NCBI RefSeq assembly: GCF_964204645.1
Contig: NC_134031.1
Coordinates: 16,613,307-16,677,306 of the forward strand
Direction of reading: 5' to 3'
From: Tubulanus polymorphus
Taxonomy: Eukaryota > Nemertea > Palaeonemertea > Tubulaniformes > Tubulanidae
Length of the DNA: 64,000 nucleotides
The stretch's first letter is position 1. Every line of letters begins with the position of its first letter. The notes under the pieces are model-generated. The model was given only the letters and a program-made list of their open reading frames with translations, was not told where the DNA came from and ran no database searches. This document shows, piece by piece, positions 21,883-32,252 of the stretch. The position numbers and the translations under genes are program-made.

Positions 21883-22893
21883 TTATAATTTCTGACATCC
21901 TTTCAAGCAGATTTTCTGAATCACCGAACGGATGTCGCGTCCTAGGAAAACGTAGATGTAGAAATTAATGCAGTTGTTAGTCGTGAAGAATACGCCGCCG
22001 ACCTCCTGGGCCATATTGAAAGAAAACGTCACTAACAAATGCGGTAGAAGTATGCGTACGAATGTCGTCAATATAAGAGGCGAATAGCAGATGACAAAAC
22101 AAATAGATGTTCCCAACAACATGACGGTAGCTTTCATCGTTGATGCTTGTTTTCCACTACCCTGACCAAAGTCTTTCTGTTGGAAAAGAGAAAGTACTGT
22201 CGTGCAGTTCAGTATTACTACTAAAAACATTGGAACAATTCCTATTATAGTTCGTCCATAGATATATGTGATTAGAGCTGCTTCAGATGTAACCACGCAT
22301 CCAACGCCGGGTACAAATACGCCATATGGTATATTCGGCCACATTTGACTGCAAAATCCGAGTAGACACATGATTAAAGTTATAAACCGCGCCGTACAAG
22401 GGGTGCACAATAGTCGACCTTTCATCGGGAATAAAACGACCACAAAACGTTCGAACGACACTAAAACGATCAACCACGATGAAACGAGATGAAAATAATC
22501 GCCGAGAATTTCGACGGTCAAACAAGCGGCTAACGACTGATCGAAACGTATTAGCACCGAAACATTGCCGAAAACATGAACGTAGAATAAATTGATTAAC
22601 GTGAATAAACGTAGCGTCATACAAGCATTGTCCGAAACAGAGAGAACTATTAGATATGTGCTGTATGAATGCTTTCTTAAGTCTGGGGAAATCATTACCA
22701 GAAATGCTGAACAGTTACCGACAATTCCAAATATGCAGAGAAATCCATAAATGAAGATATAAACGATAGCTCTTCGGTAACTGATGCCGGAGATTTTGAC
22801 TAATGCTGTGAAGGCATCTATTGTCCATCCTTCGTTGAGCGTATCATTGATAGGGGTGGTGTCCATATCCGTTTCACATTCCATCAAGTTCAA
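21883..22893 (-). CDS. Intronless class A GPCR, array copy 2
   Basis: 336 residues. It shares the array's near-constant TM1-TM4 block (for example DLRKHSYSTYLIVLSVSDNA and SWLIVLVSFERFVVVLFPMK) and the ERF, CYSP and NNCINFYIY motifs. It differs in the N-terminus (MNLMECETDMDTTPIN) and in the loop before TM5 (SEAALITYIYGRTIIGIVPM). It ends RSVIQKICLKGCQKL. One N-glycosylation site (NDT) lies near the start. Its 5' flank resembles neither promoter type seen at the other copies. A plasma-membrane receptor is expected and the ligand is unknown. Confidence 0.9.
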   Translation of the reverse strand: MNLMECETDMDTTPINDTLNEGWTIDAFTALVKISGISYRRAIVYIFIYGFLCIFGIVGNCSAFLVMISPDLRKHSYSTYLIVLSVSDNACMTLRLFTLINLFYVHVFGNVSVLIRFDQSLAACLTVEILGDYFHLVSSWLIVLVSFERFVVVLFPMKGRLLCTPCTARFITLIMCLLGFCSQMWPNIPYGVFVPGVGCVVTSEAALITYIYGRTIIGIVPMFLVVILNCTTVLSLFQQKDFGQGSGKQASTMKATVMLLGTSICFVICYSPLILTTFVRILLPHLLVTFSFNMAQEVGGVFFTTNNCINFYIYVFLGRDIRSVIQKICLKGCQKL

Positions 22894-23887
22894 CGCGATA
22901 TTTAAACCCCATTGATTATTTGAGAAGAGATGGATTGATTTTCTTTATAAAGTTCTCAAATTTCTATCATTTCCTGAATGTCGAGTCTCTATAGTTGGAT
23001 TGAATTTCCTAAAAGTGTGCGGACCTTACATCTCTAATTTCTATCGGTGATGTTTGGTCGATTCTACAATAATTGAAGTTCGGTCGACCATCCTAATCAC
23101 TTGAAATATAAGCCTACTAAAAGTGACCGGTATATTCGTGTCATTGGCCATTGATTTTCATTCAAAACTTTTATACATTTGAGCTATTTTCATCCCATAT
23201 ATCTACAAGAGGCTTAGGTTCTCGAGTTTTTCGGTGGGGTGAAGACTTTCAGATCCATTAGAACTCTCCATTAGAGACGCCAATGAATTTAGTAGTTATG
23301 GAATACATGAAAAATATTCCTCCACTTAACGTGTCATCCTTCAAATTTATATATTTGATAGTGGGTTGTTAAATGAATTAATGGTGCAAAACTGAATTTG
23401 GTCTCAGTCAGCAATTGATATAAGGCTAAGGAATTGATACATCATTTCTCATTTCTGCTTAGCTTATAAGTTGACCCGGCCTGCCGCCTACCTATGGTTT
23501 TACATTTTTTTTTTTTTTTAAATCATGATCAAACCACCTCCCTGATCAAACTAACCATAACAGATCATCAGGTAGTGTTATAGAAATGATCTGATTACCA
23601 ATTTTATTGCAGTTTACTAAATGACCCCGCCGATTAGGAGAAACAAGGTGTCATTTTATTTTAGCCTAACAACATTTAAGTTTATAGTAAAAGGTCCCTT
23701 ATGATTTTATGTATTCTGAATTTGGATGATCTTTGCCACAATCAGTATGTTTCGATTGAATTGATTATGCATTTTATATCATGCTAGCCTTTCCCGAAAA
23801 AAGGTAGATTCTGAACACCAGGTAATTAATAGCAAGTGCAGATGATAGACGTTGGATGTTTTTTAAATCAGCTGGCTGCTTATTTCT

Positions 23888-24879
23888 TTATTTCTTTGTG
23901 AAAATTGTTCCTCCTATTCTGAAGCATTGATTCCTAACCACTGAACGGATGTCGCGTCCTAACATCACGTATATGTAGAAATTAATGCAATTATTTGCTG
24001 TAAAAAATACACCCCCGACCTCGTCGGCCATATTGAATGAGAATGTTGTTAATAAGTGTGGTAAAAATACTCGGACGAAAGTCATGACTGTAATTGGTGA
24101 ATAGCAGATGACAAAATAGATGTTCCCAACAACATGACAGTAGCTCTTATTGTTGATGCTTGTTTTCCACTACCCTGACCAAAGTCTTTCTGTTGGAAAA
24201 GAGTAAATACTGTCGTGCAGTTCAGTATTACTACTAAAAACATTGGACAAATAATTAGCAAACTTCTAGCATAGATATATGTGATTAAAGCTGCTTCAGA
24301 TGTAACCACGCATCCAACGCCAGGTACAAATACACCATTTGGGATATTCGGCCACATTTGACTGCAAAATCCGAGTAGACACATGATTGAAGTTATAAAC
24401 TGCGCCGTATGAGGGGTGCACATTAGTCGACCTTTCATTGGGAATAAAACGACCACAAAACGTTCGAACGACAGTAAAACGATCAACCACGATGAAACGA
24501 GATGAAAATAATCGCCGAGAATTTCGACGGTCAAACAAGCGGCTAACGACTGATCGAAACGTATAAGTACCGAAACATTGCCGAAAACATGAACGTAGAA
24601 TAAATTGATTAACATGAATAAACGTAGCGTCATACAAGCATTGTCCGAAACAGAGAGAACTATTAGATATGTGCTGTATGAATGCTTTCTTAAGTCTGGG
24701 GAAATCATTACCAGAAATGCTAAACAGTTACCGACAATTCCGAATATGCAGAGAAATCCATAAATGAACGTATAAACGAAAGCTCTTCGATAACTGATGC
24801 TGTAAATTTCAACCATTCCAGTGAAGAAATCTTTCGCCCATCCAACGGGTAATGTGAAATTGATAGGTGTCTGTTCCAT
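23888..24879 (-). pseudogene. Class A GPCR, array copy 3, broken by a 4-base deletion
   Basis: The frame 24879-24082 reads as an intact receptor (start MEQTPINFTLP) through TM5, then shifts to an unrelated tail within TM6. The lost reading resumes in another frame at 24085-23888 (MTFVRVFLPHLL to the end). The sister genes read GATGACAAAACAAATAGATG on plus where this one has GATGACAAAATAGATG (about 24107-24120), so four bases are missing. Everything else remains receptor-like, so the break is recent or an assembly error. If real, the product would lack TM6-TM7. Confidence 0.85.
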
Positions 24880-26486
24880 GATGAAAGTTATACCGATACG
24901 TAGATATAATGCTGTAGTGTTAAAAAATGTGATATTTAAACCTAATGGAATATGTTCGGTGGACGAAATGATTGATTTTAACGCTTCAAATTACGTTAGA
25001 TTCTGTTACTCATATTGCTGTCTACTTCGTTTTCTATCATTTCTATCTAATGAAAATTGGTCCTGTCGTCTCTAGTTTAGAAAAGTTTTTTCTTTCAAAG
25101 GTAAACCTTTGGAGTCATAGAGGAGCCGCGTTAACCTAATGTCAAATCAGTAAACAGGAAGACTGGGGGCCCAAGACGTTAAGGTAACTTGGGTTTATTG
25201 AAACTATGAGGCATAGTAGCTTCTTGAGATGAATGAGTAAAGTTAATGGACAAACAACAGTATTCATAGGGAGAGCCCTATAAATAGAAAGCTTTTATTT
25301 TTGGTTTACCTTTATTGTTGGCAATCTACCAAGCTGGGGTCCGTTGCTCGAAAGATGGTTAGAGTTAACTGATGAATAGTTGACATAGTGACAATTGAAA
25401 GTTCATCGTTACTTTGGTATTTATCCACCTTTTAGCTTGAACCAACTTTTGAGCAACTGGCCCCTGTATGTTAAATTGTGCAATAAAATTTAGTAAATAT
25501 AGCGATTATATCTGTGGGATTGTTTACTTATTGTGAAGCAAGTAAAATTGATGTGCATAGGTGAGACTAGAAGCTCGAAATGGATGATGCAATATTTTTT
25601 GCATCATCTGATGCAATATTTTCTGAGAAAAATGCTTAAAACTCTGATGAAAATCTTTTGCTTTCTACAACTTTCTCGCTGTGACCTATATTTGTGCTTT
25701 TGACAGGAAATTCTGAGAATTTTGGCACCTCTGACGTAATTATGGAAAAGCCACACTCTGATTGGTTGGCTTAGGAATTTCGTTATTGAGGAAGCTGAAC
25801 GAGATGGTGAGAAACTTCTCCACCAACTGGATAAGGAAATTGAACACGAGCAAATCAATCGTATTTTCTCTGGCTTTTTCTAATTCCTGCCAGGCTAATT
25901 CTGATGGGCATTTGTATGATGCTCTGCCTAACTCCGGCGATGATCTCATCAAGCTTCGATGATGGTTCCCGCAGATTAAGCATATCTTCCTGCGGCTTAG
26001 GTACTATTGAAATCTCGCTATCCTGATATTCTCTTTGAGGAATTCCGTGAAATTATTTTGACTCCTACATAGTGACCAAGAGTTTGCTTTCACCTTATTA
26101 TGGTTGAATCCATCAAAGTTTCGATTGATGGTGAGCGATTCCCCAAGGAGGATGTTTGTGACTTGGTTTGTGTCTCTTATGATGTTATGATTAGTTTGTC
26201 GGATAGTGAGTTGTTTAAATGAATTGGTGGTGCTTAATTGACACAACTGAAATTGATCTTCATCAGCAATGGCTATAACAACATATAAGTTTAGATTAAT
26301 AATGCACCTTTTGAATTGATGAATTTGGTGGATTATCTAAATGATGAGTATGTTCTGATTGGATATAATTTGCGTTTTATATCACAGTAGGTTTCCCAAA
26401 ACATCAAAGATTACAAACATCTGGATATTATGGAGCGCAGATGATAAAAGATAACAGATGTTTTTTTGAATCAGCTGATCGTTTCT
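24880..26486. other. Spacer between receptor copies 3 and 4
   Basis: The first 110 bases hold the promoter-type block shared with copies 4 and 5. A foldback MITE is at 25334-25465. The region from about 26150 is receptor downstream flank, similar to 16137 onward and 23350 onward. Open frames at 25604-25962 overlap on both strands and show no domain. Confidence 0.45.
25334..25465. repeat. Foldback MITE with GTTGCTCgAAAG ends
   Basis: CTGGGGTCCGTTGCTCGAAA at the left is mirrored by CTTTTGAGCAACTGGCCCC at the right, about 130 bases in all. Confidence 0.55.
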
Positions 26487-27482
26487 CTATTTCATTATGA
26501 AAATCGCTCGTCCTGTTTTGGAGCATCGAGTCCTAACCACTGCACGGATATCGCGACCTAACATCACATATATGTAGAAATTGATGCAATTATTAGCGGT
26601 GAAAAAAACAGTTTCGACCTCATGGGCTATATTGTATGAGAATGTATTTACTGAATCTGGTAAAAACACTCGGACGAAAGTCATGACTGTAATTGGTGAA
26701 TAGCAGATTACAAAACAAATAGATGTTCCCAACAACATGACTGTAGCTCTTATTGTTGATGCTTGTTTTCCACTACCCTGACCAAAGTCTTTCTGTTGGA
26801 AAAGTGAAATCACTGTCGTGCAGTTCATTATCACTACTAAAAACATTGGACAAACAATAAAAAGAATTCCAGCATAGATGTATGTACTAGGGGCTGCTTC
26901 AGGTGTAACCACACATCCATAGCCAGGTACAAATACACCATTTGGTATATTAGGCCACATTTGACTGCAAAATCCGAGTAGACACATGATTAAAATTATA
27001 AACCACGCCGTACGAGGGGTGCACATTAGTCGACCTTTCATCGGGAATAAAACGACCACAAAACGTTCGAACGACACTAAAACGATCAACCACGATGAAA
27101 CGAGATGAAAATAATCGCCAAGAATTTCGACGGTCAAACAAGTGGCTAACGACTGATCGAAACGTATCAGCACCGAAACATTGCCGAAAACATGAACGTA
27201 GAATAAATTGATTAACATGAATAAACGTAACGTCATACAAGCATTGTCCGAAACAGAGAGAACTATTAGATATGTGCTGTATGAATGCTTTCTTAAGTCT
27301 GGGGAAATCATTACCAGAAATGCTAAACAGTTACCAACAATTCCAAATATGCAAAGAAATCCAAAAATGAAGATATAAACGATAGCTCTTCGATAACTGA
27401 TGCCATCGATTTCAATCATCACATTGAAGAAATCTTTTATCCATCCATCGGGCAACGTGAAATTGATAGGTATCGGTTCCAT
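26487..27482 (-). CDS. Intronless class A GPCR, array copy 4
   Basis: 331 residues from the ATG at 27482 (MEPIPINFTLPDGW). The open frame extends to an earlier ATG at 27533, but the later one aligns with the starts of copies 3 and 5, so I prefer it. The seven-helix layout and the motifs ERF, CYSP and NNCINFYIY are conserved. The loop between TM6 and TM7 differs (DSVNTFSYNIAHEVETVFF), as does the loop before TM5 (PEAAPSTYIYAGILFIV). It is head to head with copy 5, and their 5' flanks are inverted copies. Confidence 0.9.
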   Translation of the reverse strand: MEPIPINFTLPDGWIKDFFNVMIEIDGISYRRAIVYIFIFGFLCIFGIVGNCLAFLVMISPDLRKHSYSTYLIVLSVSDNACMTLRLFMLINLFYVHVFGNVSVLIRFDQSLATCLTVEILGDYFHLVSSWLIVLVSFERFVVVLFPMKGRLMCTPRTAWFIILIMCLLGFCSQMWPNIPNGVFVPGYGCVVTPEAAPSTYIYAGILFIVCPMFLVVIMNCTTVISLFQQKDFGQGSGKQASTIRATVMLLGTSICFVICYSPITVMTFVRVFLPDSVNTFSYNIAHEVETVFFTANNCINFYIYVMLGRDIRAVVRTRCSKTGRAIFIMK

Positions 27483-28255
27483 GATGAAGTTACGGTGATA
27501 GATTTGATGTATAGTCAAAAATGTGATATTCAAAACGTAATTGAATATGTTCGTCGGACGAAATGATTGATTTTAATGATTTCTAATTTCAGTCATCTTT
27601 GTGAATTGTTTGGGAGTTATATCCAGTTACACATCGCACTGCCTGCATCCTTTACTTTTTTGAATGAATGTTTATTAGATCCTGTCATCGGTGAAATTCG
27701 GAAAAATTGTTTTTTTTTTCTTTTTAAGATAAACCTCACTGAACGATAGCAAAATCTGTCACTTGAAAGAGGAGTTGTAGAAAAGCCGCGTTAACGTGGT
27801 GACACATCTGTGAATGTGAAGACTGATGCATAGTACCAAAAATGCATAAATGATACATTGTCTCTTTATGTATTTCTGATGGTACTTAATAGGTTAACCT
27901 GATTTTATCGAGATATGAGGCAAAGCAGCTTCAGTTTGGTACTATCCATCAGTCTTCACATTTACTGATTTGACACCATGGTTAACATAGCTTTTTTACG
28001 ACTCCTCTTTCAAGTTACAGATTTTGGTATCGTTCAGCGAGGTTTATACTTTTCTAAACTACACTTACGACGGGATCTAATATACATTTGATAAGGTAAA
28101 AGAAGGAAGCATGATGTGTAACGGAATCTAACTCCTAACCAATTATCAAAGATGGTTGAAATTTAAAGCCTTAAAATCGATCATTTCATCCACCGAACAT
28201 ATTTAGATTACACATTTTTATACACTACTGCATATCTATCAGTATAACTTCCATC
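27483..28255. promoter_or_regulatory. Palindromic shared promoter region between receptor copies 4 and 5
   Basis: The first and last 100 bases are inverted copies: GAACATATT, ATCATTTCrTCC and CACATTTTT occur at matching distances from both ATGs. Farther in, an outer pair (GTGAAGACTGATG at 27816-27828 and CATCAGTCTTCACA at 27948-27961) is also inverted. Further inverted pairs flank it (GAAAGAGGAGT / ACTCCTCTTTC). The same ATG-proximal block occurs upstream of copy 3 (24890-24985). Confidence 0.6.
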
Positions 28256-29230
28256 ATGGAACCGACACCGATCAATTTCACGTTGCCCGATGGATGGGTA
28301 AAAGATTTCTTCACTGTAATGATTGAAATCGACGGCATCAGTTATGGAAGAGCTTTGGTTTATATCTTCGTCTATGGATTTCTCTGCATCTTCGGAATTG
28401 TCGGTAACTGTTCAGCATTTCTGGTGATGATTTCGCCAGACTTAAGAAAGCATTCATACAGCACATATCTAATAGTTCTCTCTGTTTCGGACAATGCTTG
28501 TATGACGCTACGATTATTCATGTTAATCAATTTATTCTACGTTCATGTTTTCGGCAATGTTTCGGCGCTAATACGTTTCGATCAGTCGTTAGCCGCTTGT
28601 TTGACCGTTGAAATTCTCGGCGATTATTTTCATCTCGTTTCATCGTGGTTGATCGATTTAGTGTCGTTCGAACGTTTTGTGGTCGTTTTATTCCCGATGA
28701 AAGGTCGACTAATGTGTACCCCTCGTACGGCGCGGTTTATAACTTCGATCATGTGTCTACTCGGATTTTGCAGTCAAATGTGGCCGAATATACCAAATGG
28801 TGTATTTGTACCTGGCTATGGATGTGTGGTTACACCTGAAGCAGCCCCTAGTACATACATCTATGCTAGAAGTTGTTCAATTATTTGTCCAATGTTTTTA
28901 GTAGTCGTACTTAACTGCACGACGGTGATTTCGCTTTTCCAACAGAAAGACTTTGGTCAGGGTAGTGGAAAACAAGCATCCACAATAAGAGCTACTGTCA
29001 TGCTGTTGGGAACATCTATTTGTTTTGTAATCTGTTATTCACCAATTACGGTGATGACTTTCGTCCGAGTGTTTTTACCACATTTATTAACGACATTCTC
29101 ATTCAATATGGCCGACGAGGTCGGAGTCGTATTTTTAACCACAAATAATTGTATCAATTTCTATATATACGTGATGTTAGGACGTGATATCCGTTCAGTG
29201 GTTAGGAATCAATGCTCCAAAATTAAATGA
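28256..29230 (+). CDS. Intronless class A GPCR, array copy 5
   Basis: 324 residues, start MEPTPINFTLPDGW. It has the same TM1-TM4 core as its sisters. One striking change places an acidic residue in TM3: SSWLIDLVSFERF, where all other copies have WLIVL. TM7 reads TTNNCINFYIYVML. The C-terminus is short (RNQCSKIK). N-glycosylation is possible at NFT. It is transcribed away from copy 4. It is probably a surface receptor, and the buried Asp could alter ligand or G-protein coupling or reduce function. Confidence 0.9.
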   Translation: MEPTPINFTLPDGWVKDFFTVMIEIDGISYGRALVYIFVYGFLCIFGIVGNCSAFLVMISPDLRKHSYSTYLIVLSVSDNACMTLRLFMLINLFYVHVFGNVSALIRFDQSLAACLTVEILGDYFHLVSSWLIDLVSFERFVVVLFPMKGRLMCTPRTARFITSIMCLLGFCSQMWPNIPNGVFVPGYGCVVTPEAAPSTYIYARSCSIICPMFLVVVLNCTTVISLFQQKDFGQGSGKQASTIRATVMLLGTSICFVICYSPITVMTFVRVFLPHLLTTFSFNMADEVGVVFLTTNNCINFYIYVMLGRDIRSVVRNQCSKIK

Positions 29231-30061
29231 TTTTCTATTGAAATAGATATTAACAGACCAATGGTCTTCTAGACCATTAACTAATACATCGTTTAGAATT
29301 GATGGGTAAGTGAAAAATGCTTTGCATTAGTCGGTTTAGAGCATTTCTTGGACCTGTCTGTGACAATCATTTTTTTCAATCATTCCATTCAGTGACATCA
29401 GCTCCTATGTATACTCGTCCACTGTAGAGTATTGGGAAGATATGACTTTCCAATGGAATATGTAGGGATCCAGAGGATCAGATCAGGCGACTGTCTCTCT
29501 TTTTCCCTTTCTCAATCCTCTCTTCTATTCCCAAAACTCATCAACAAAAAAAGGGTTAGAGGAAATAGGTTTTATTTCTAAACAAGATAAAAAGGCTTGG
29601 CAGCTAACCTCTCTTATCCAAGTTATCCAAGGATAGGTATCAAACAAGAAGTTACCAAAGTACAAGTTCAACCGGCAGCAACAATCCGCCGAAAATTGCG
29701 TCATTTGGTTCAAAATATAGCAAGGGGCGTGAAGCCTTCAGCCCGAATTCACGAGAAAAAGTCTGCTAGGGTACAAGTCACCCAGAGAATGATGAGGAAT
29801 TTCCCAAAAGCGCGAGCCAAACAAAGGTATGAGAACCGAGGAAAAGACCTGTAGAAACCTGTAAACATCCAAGGGCTAGATATTTTTTTTTGATCTTGAA
29901 ATAGGGATTGTCCCTGTTACTTATTTGGTTGGTAAATTTCGTAGCTTGATGACCAAATTTTCAAGTAAGTCGTATCACATGCAATGGATCAGATGACAAT
30001 GATATAAGCTTACTATAATACAAGTGTTGCAGCCTGAGAGAGATCTTAGTAATAAAAAATT

Positions 30062-30255
30062 ACAAAATTTACACTGTCGAACCTCACTAGTTTGAACAAA
30101 ATTTACACTGTCCAACCTCACTAGTTGGTGCAAAATCTTTGAGGTCCAACCTAACTAGTTTTTCCAAAATCCTGCATAACTCCCTGTAGTTGACACGAAT
30201 CTTTACTGCTCAACCTCACTAGTTAGCGCAAAACTTCGAAACTCCAACCTCACAA
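30062..30255. repeat. Degenerate minisatellite, unit about 40 bases
   Basis: Four to five copies of AACCTCACTAGTT, each followed by CAAAA-type spacers and ACTGTCCAACC or close variants. Confidence 0.65.
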
Positions 30256-30390
30256 TACTCGACCAAGCAGGCTGAAGTCTTCAGGCAAGATTGAAGGAAA
30301 GATTGATTTTAAAGGGATCAAATTTCAGTCATCTTATGATGACTACCCAGAAATTGATAGATGGATGTCCATATGGACAAATTCAATTAC

Positions 30391-30510
30391 CCAGCCCAGT
30401 TTCACACAAAGGATTAAGGCTTAAATTGATTTACCCGGTAAGATAAACTGAATTAATGAAGAAATGAAATTGATTTAAGATTTAAACCTTTTTGCGAAAC
30501 TGGGCCCTCA
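30391..30510. repeat. Foldback MITE with CCAGTTTC ends
   Basis: CCAGCCCAGTTTCACACAAA at the left pairs with TTTTTGCGAAACTGGGCCC at the right, with internal inverted TTAAGGCTTAAAT / ATTTAAGATTTAAA motifs. Confidence 0.55.
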
Positions 30511-30837
30511 GGTCTGGTTGTAGATTCTACTGAGATGTATCCTATAAGAAAGATAAATTCCTCTATTGCACAAGCCATAAAATGTCTCCAAGTTAACGCA
30601 AAGATGAATGAAAATATTGTACTTAAGGAAAGTAAATCGACCAACGAAGTGTAGATTGTATTTCATGTAGCCAGTCGGTTTTCGAATCAAATTGCCAGAC
30701 CATGAAAACACCGAACTTGAAACATAATTCTTAAACCTTCCGGCAAGTTTCTCAGTACACAATGATATTTACCATTCAGATGATAAGATTTCATAATATC
30801 TCAGCATTATGAACATCGATATACTATCGGTTCAGCG

Positions 30838-31827
30838 ATGTCAGCAAACTCTACCTTACCACCTGGGTGGACGAAAGATTTCTTCACTGGATTGGTTGAA
30901 ATCTACGGCATCAGTTATCGAAGAGCTATCATTTATATCTTCATTTATGGATTTCTCTGTATATTTGGAATTGTCGGTAACTGTTTAGCATTTCTGGTCA
31001 TGATTTCACCAGACTTAAGAAAGCATTCATACAGCACATATCTAATAGTTCTCTCTGTTTCGGACAATGCTTGTATGACGCTACGTTTATTCATGTTAAT
31101 CAATTTATTCTACGTTCATGTTTTCGGCAATGATTCGGTGCTGATACGTTTCGATCAGTCGTTAGCCGCTTGTCTGACCGTCGAAATTCTCGGCGATTAT
31201 TCTCATCTCGTTTCATCGTGGTTGATCGTTTTAGTGTCGTTCGAACGTTTTGTGGTCGTTTTATTCCCGATGAAAGGTCGACTAATGTGCACCCCTCGTA
31301 CGGCGCGGTTTATAACTTCCATCATGTGTCTACTCGGATTTTGCAGTCAAATGTGGCCGAATATCCCAAATGGATTGTTTGTTGAGGGTTATGGGTGCAT
31401 TGTCACATCCAATGATGCGGCCATCACTCACATATATGCCCGGGCCTTTCTTATAATCGTTCCCATGTTTTTGGTTGTATTTCTCAACAGCACAACAGTA
31501 CTTTCTCTTTTCCAACAGAAAGACTTTGGTCAGGGTAGTGGAAAACAAGCATCAACAATAAGAGCTACTGTCATGTTGTTGGGAACATCTATTTGTTTTG
31601 TCATCTGTTATTCACCAATTACGGTGATGACTTTCGTCCGAGTATTTTTACCACATTTATTAACAACATTCTCATTCAATATGGCCGACGAGGTCGGGGG
31701 TGTATTTTTTACAGCAAATAATTGCATCAATTTCTACATATACGTGATGTTGGGTCGCGAAATTAAGTTCATATTAAAATCCCAGTGCTTCCGAATGTGT
31801 CCAATAGAAAATGGTGCGAAAGAATAG
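30838..31827 (+). CDS. Intronless class A GPCR, array copy 6
   Basis: 329 residues, start MSANSTLPPGW, nearly the same as copy 1. It has the core motifs ERF, CYSP and NNCINFYIY. The most divergent part is the second extracellular loop and TM5 (GLFVEGYGCIVTSNDAAITH), and the C-terminus is its own (REIKFILKSQCFRMC...). Its upstream 185 bases closely match the flank of copy 1, at the other end of the array and on the opposite strand. It converges with the ankyrin-SOCS gene. Confidence 0.9.
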   Translation: MSANSTLPPGWTKDFFTGLVEIYGISYRRAIIYIFIYGFLCIFGIVGNCLAFLVMISPDLRKHSYSTYLIVLSVSDNACMTLRLFMLINLFYVHVFGNDSVLIRFDQSLAACLTVEILGDYSHLVSSWLIVLVSFERFVVVLFPMKGRLMCTPRTARFITSIMCLLGFCSQMWPNIPNGLFVEGYGCIVTSNDAAITHIYARAFLIIVPMFLVVFLNSTTVLSLFQQKDFGQGSGKQASTIRATVMLLGTSICFVICYSPITVMTFVRVFLPHLLTTFSFNMADEVGGVFFTANNCINFYIYVMLGREIKFILKSQCFRMCPIENGAKE

Positions 31828-32142
31828 ACAAAAACACATTTTTATTTGTTATCAAAGTAAAAAAAATACTTTTAAATGATAATCCTGAATATCTGGTCTT
31901 TGCTCTTTTATGATGCTTTGAATCATCGTTTGACCCGGTCTTCAGATGAAATGTTCGAACGGGATCAGTCTACAACTGACTGTTTTTAATATGAACATGA
32001 TTTACAGTTATATATAACAGTAAAAAATAGTAATTACATTTATTACTGATAGAATATTGTATATAAATCTATTGAAACAATTGAAATTATCAGCTTTGTT
32101 TTTCAAATGATTATGTCATGCATTGTGAAAATGAAAAATAAA

Positions 32143-32188
<46 letters not shown>

Positions 32189-32252
32189 AAAAGTGATGTA
32201 AAAAATAGAAATAACTTATTAATAAATGGAAAAAGTGTCACATTCTTGATAT
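31828..32252. other. Convergent 3' region with poly(A) signals and an (AT)n microsatellite
   Basis: A plus-strand AATAAA lies at 32137-32142, and the inverse TTTATT, which serves the minus-strand gene, at 32039-32044. An (AT)n run covers about 32146-32184. No coding is seen. Confidence 0.6.

Larger units (their letters stand above)
29231..30837. other. Spacer between receptor copies 5 and 6
   Basis: It holds a degenerate minisatellite (30062-30255), a foldback MITE (30391-30510) and the 5' flank shared with copy 1 (30650-30837). A basic 85-codon frame at 29597-29854 has no recognisable domain or partner exon. Confidence 0.45.

Noticed and set aside
29597-29854. Basic 85-codon ORF in the receptor spacer
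   Set aside because: It has no recognisable domain, splice partner or signal peptide. Its basic composition alone does not support a gene.
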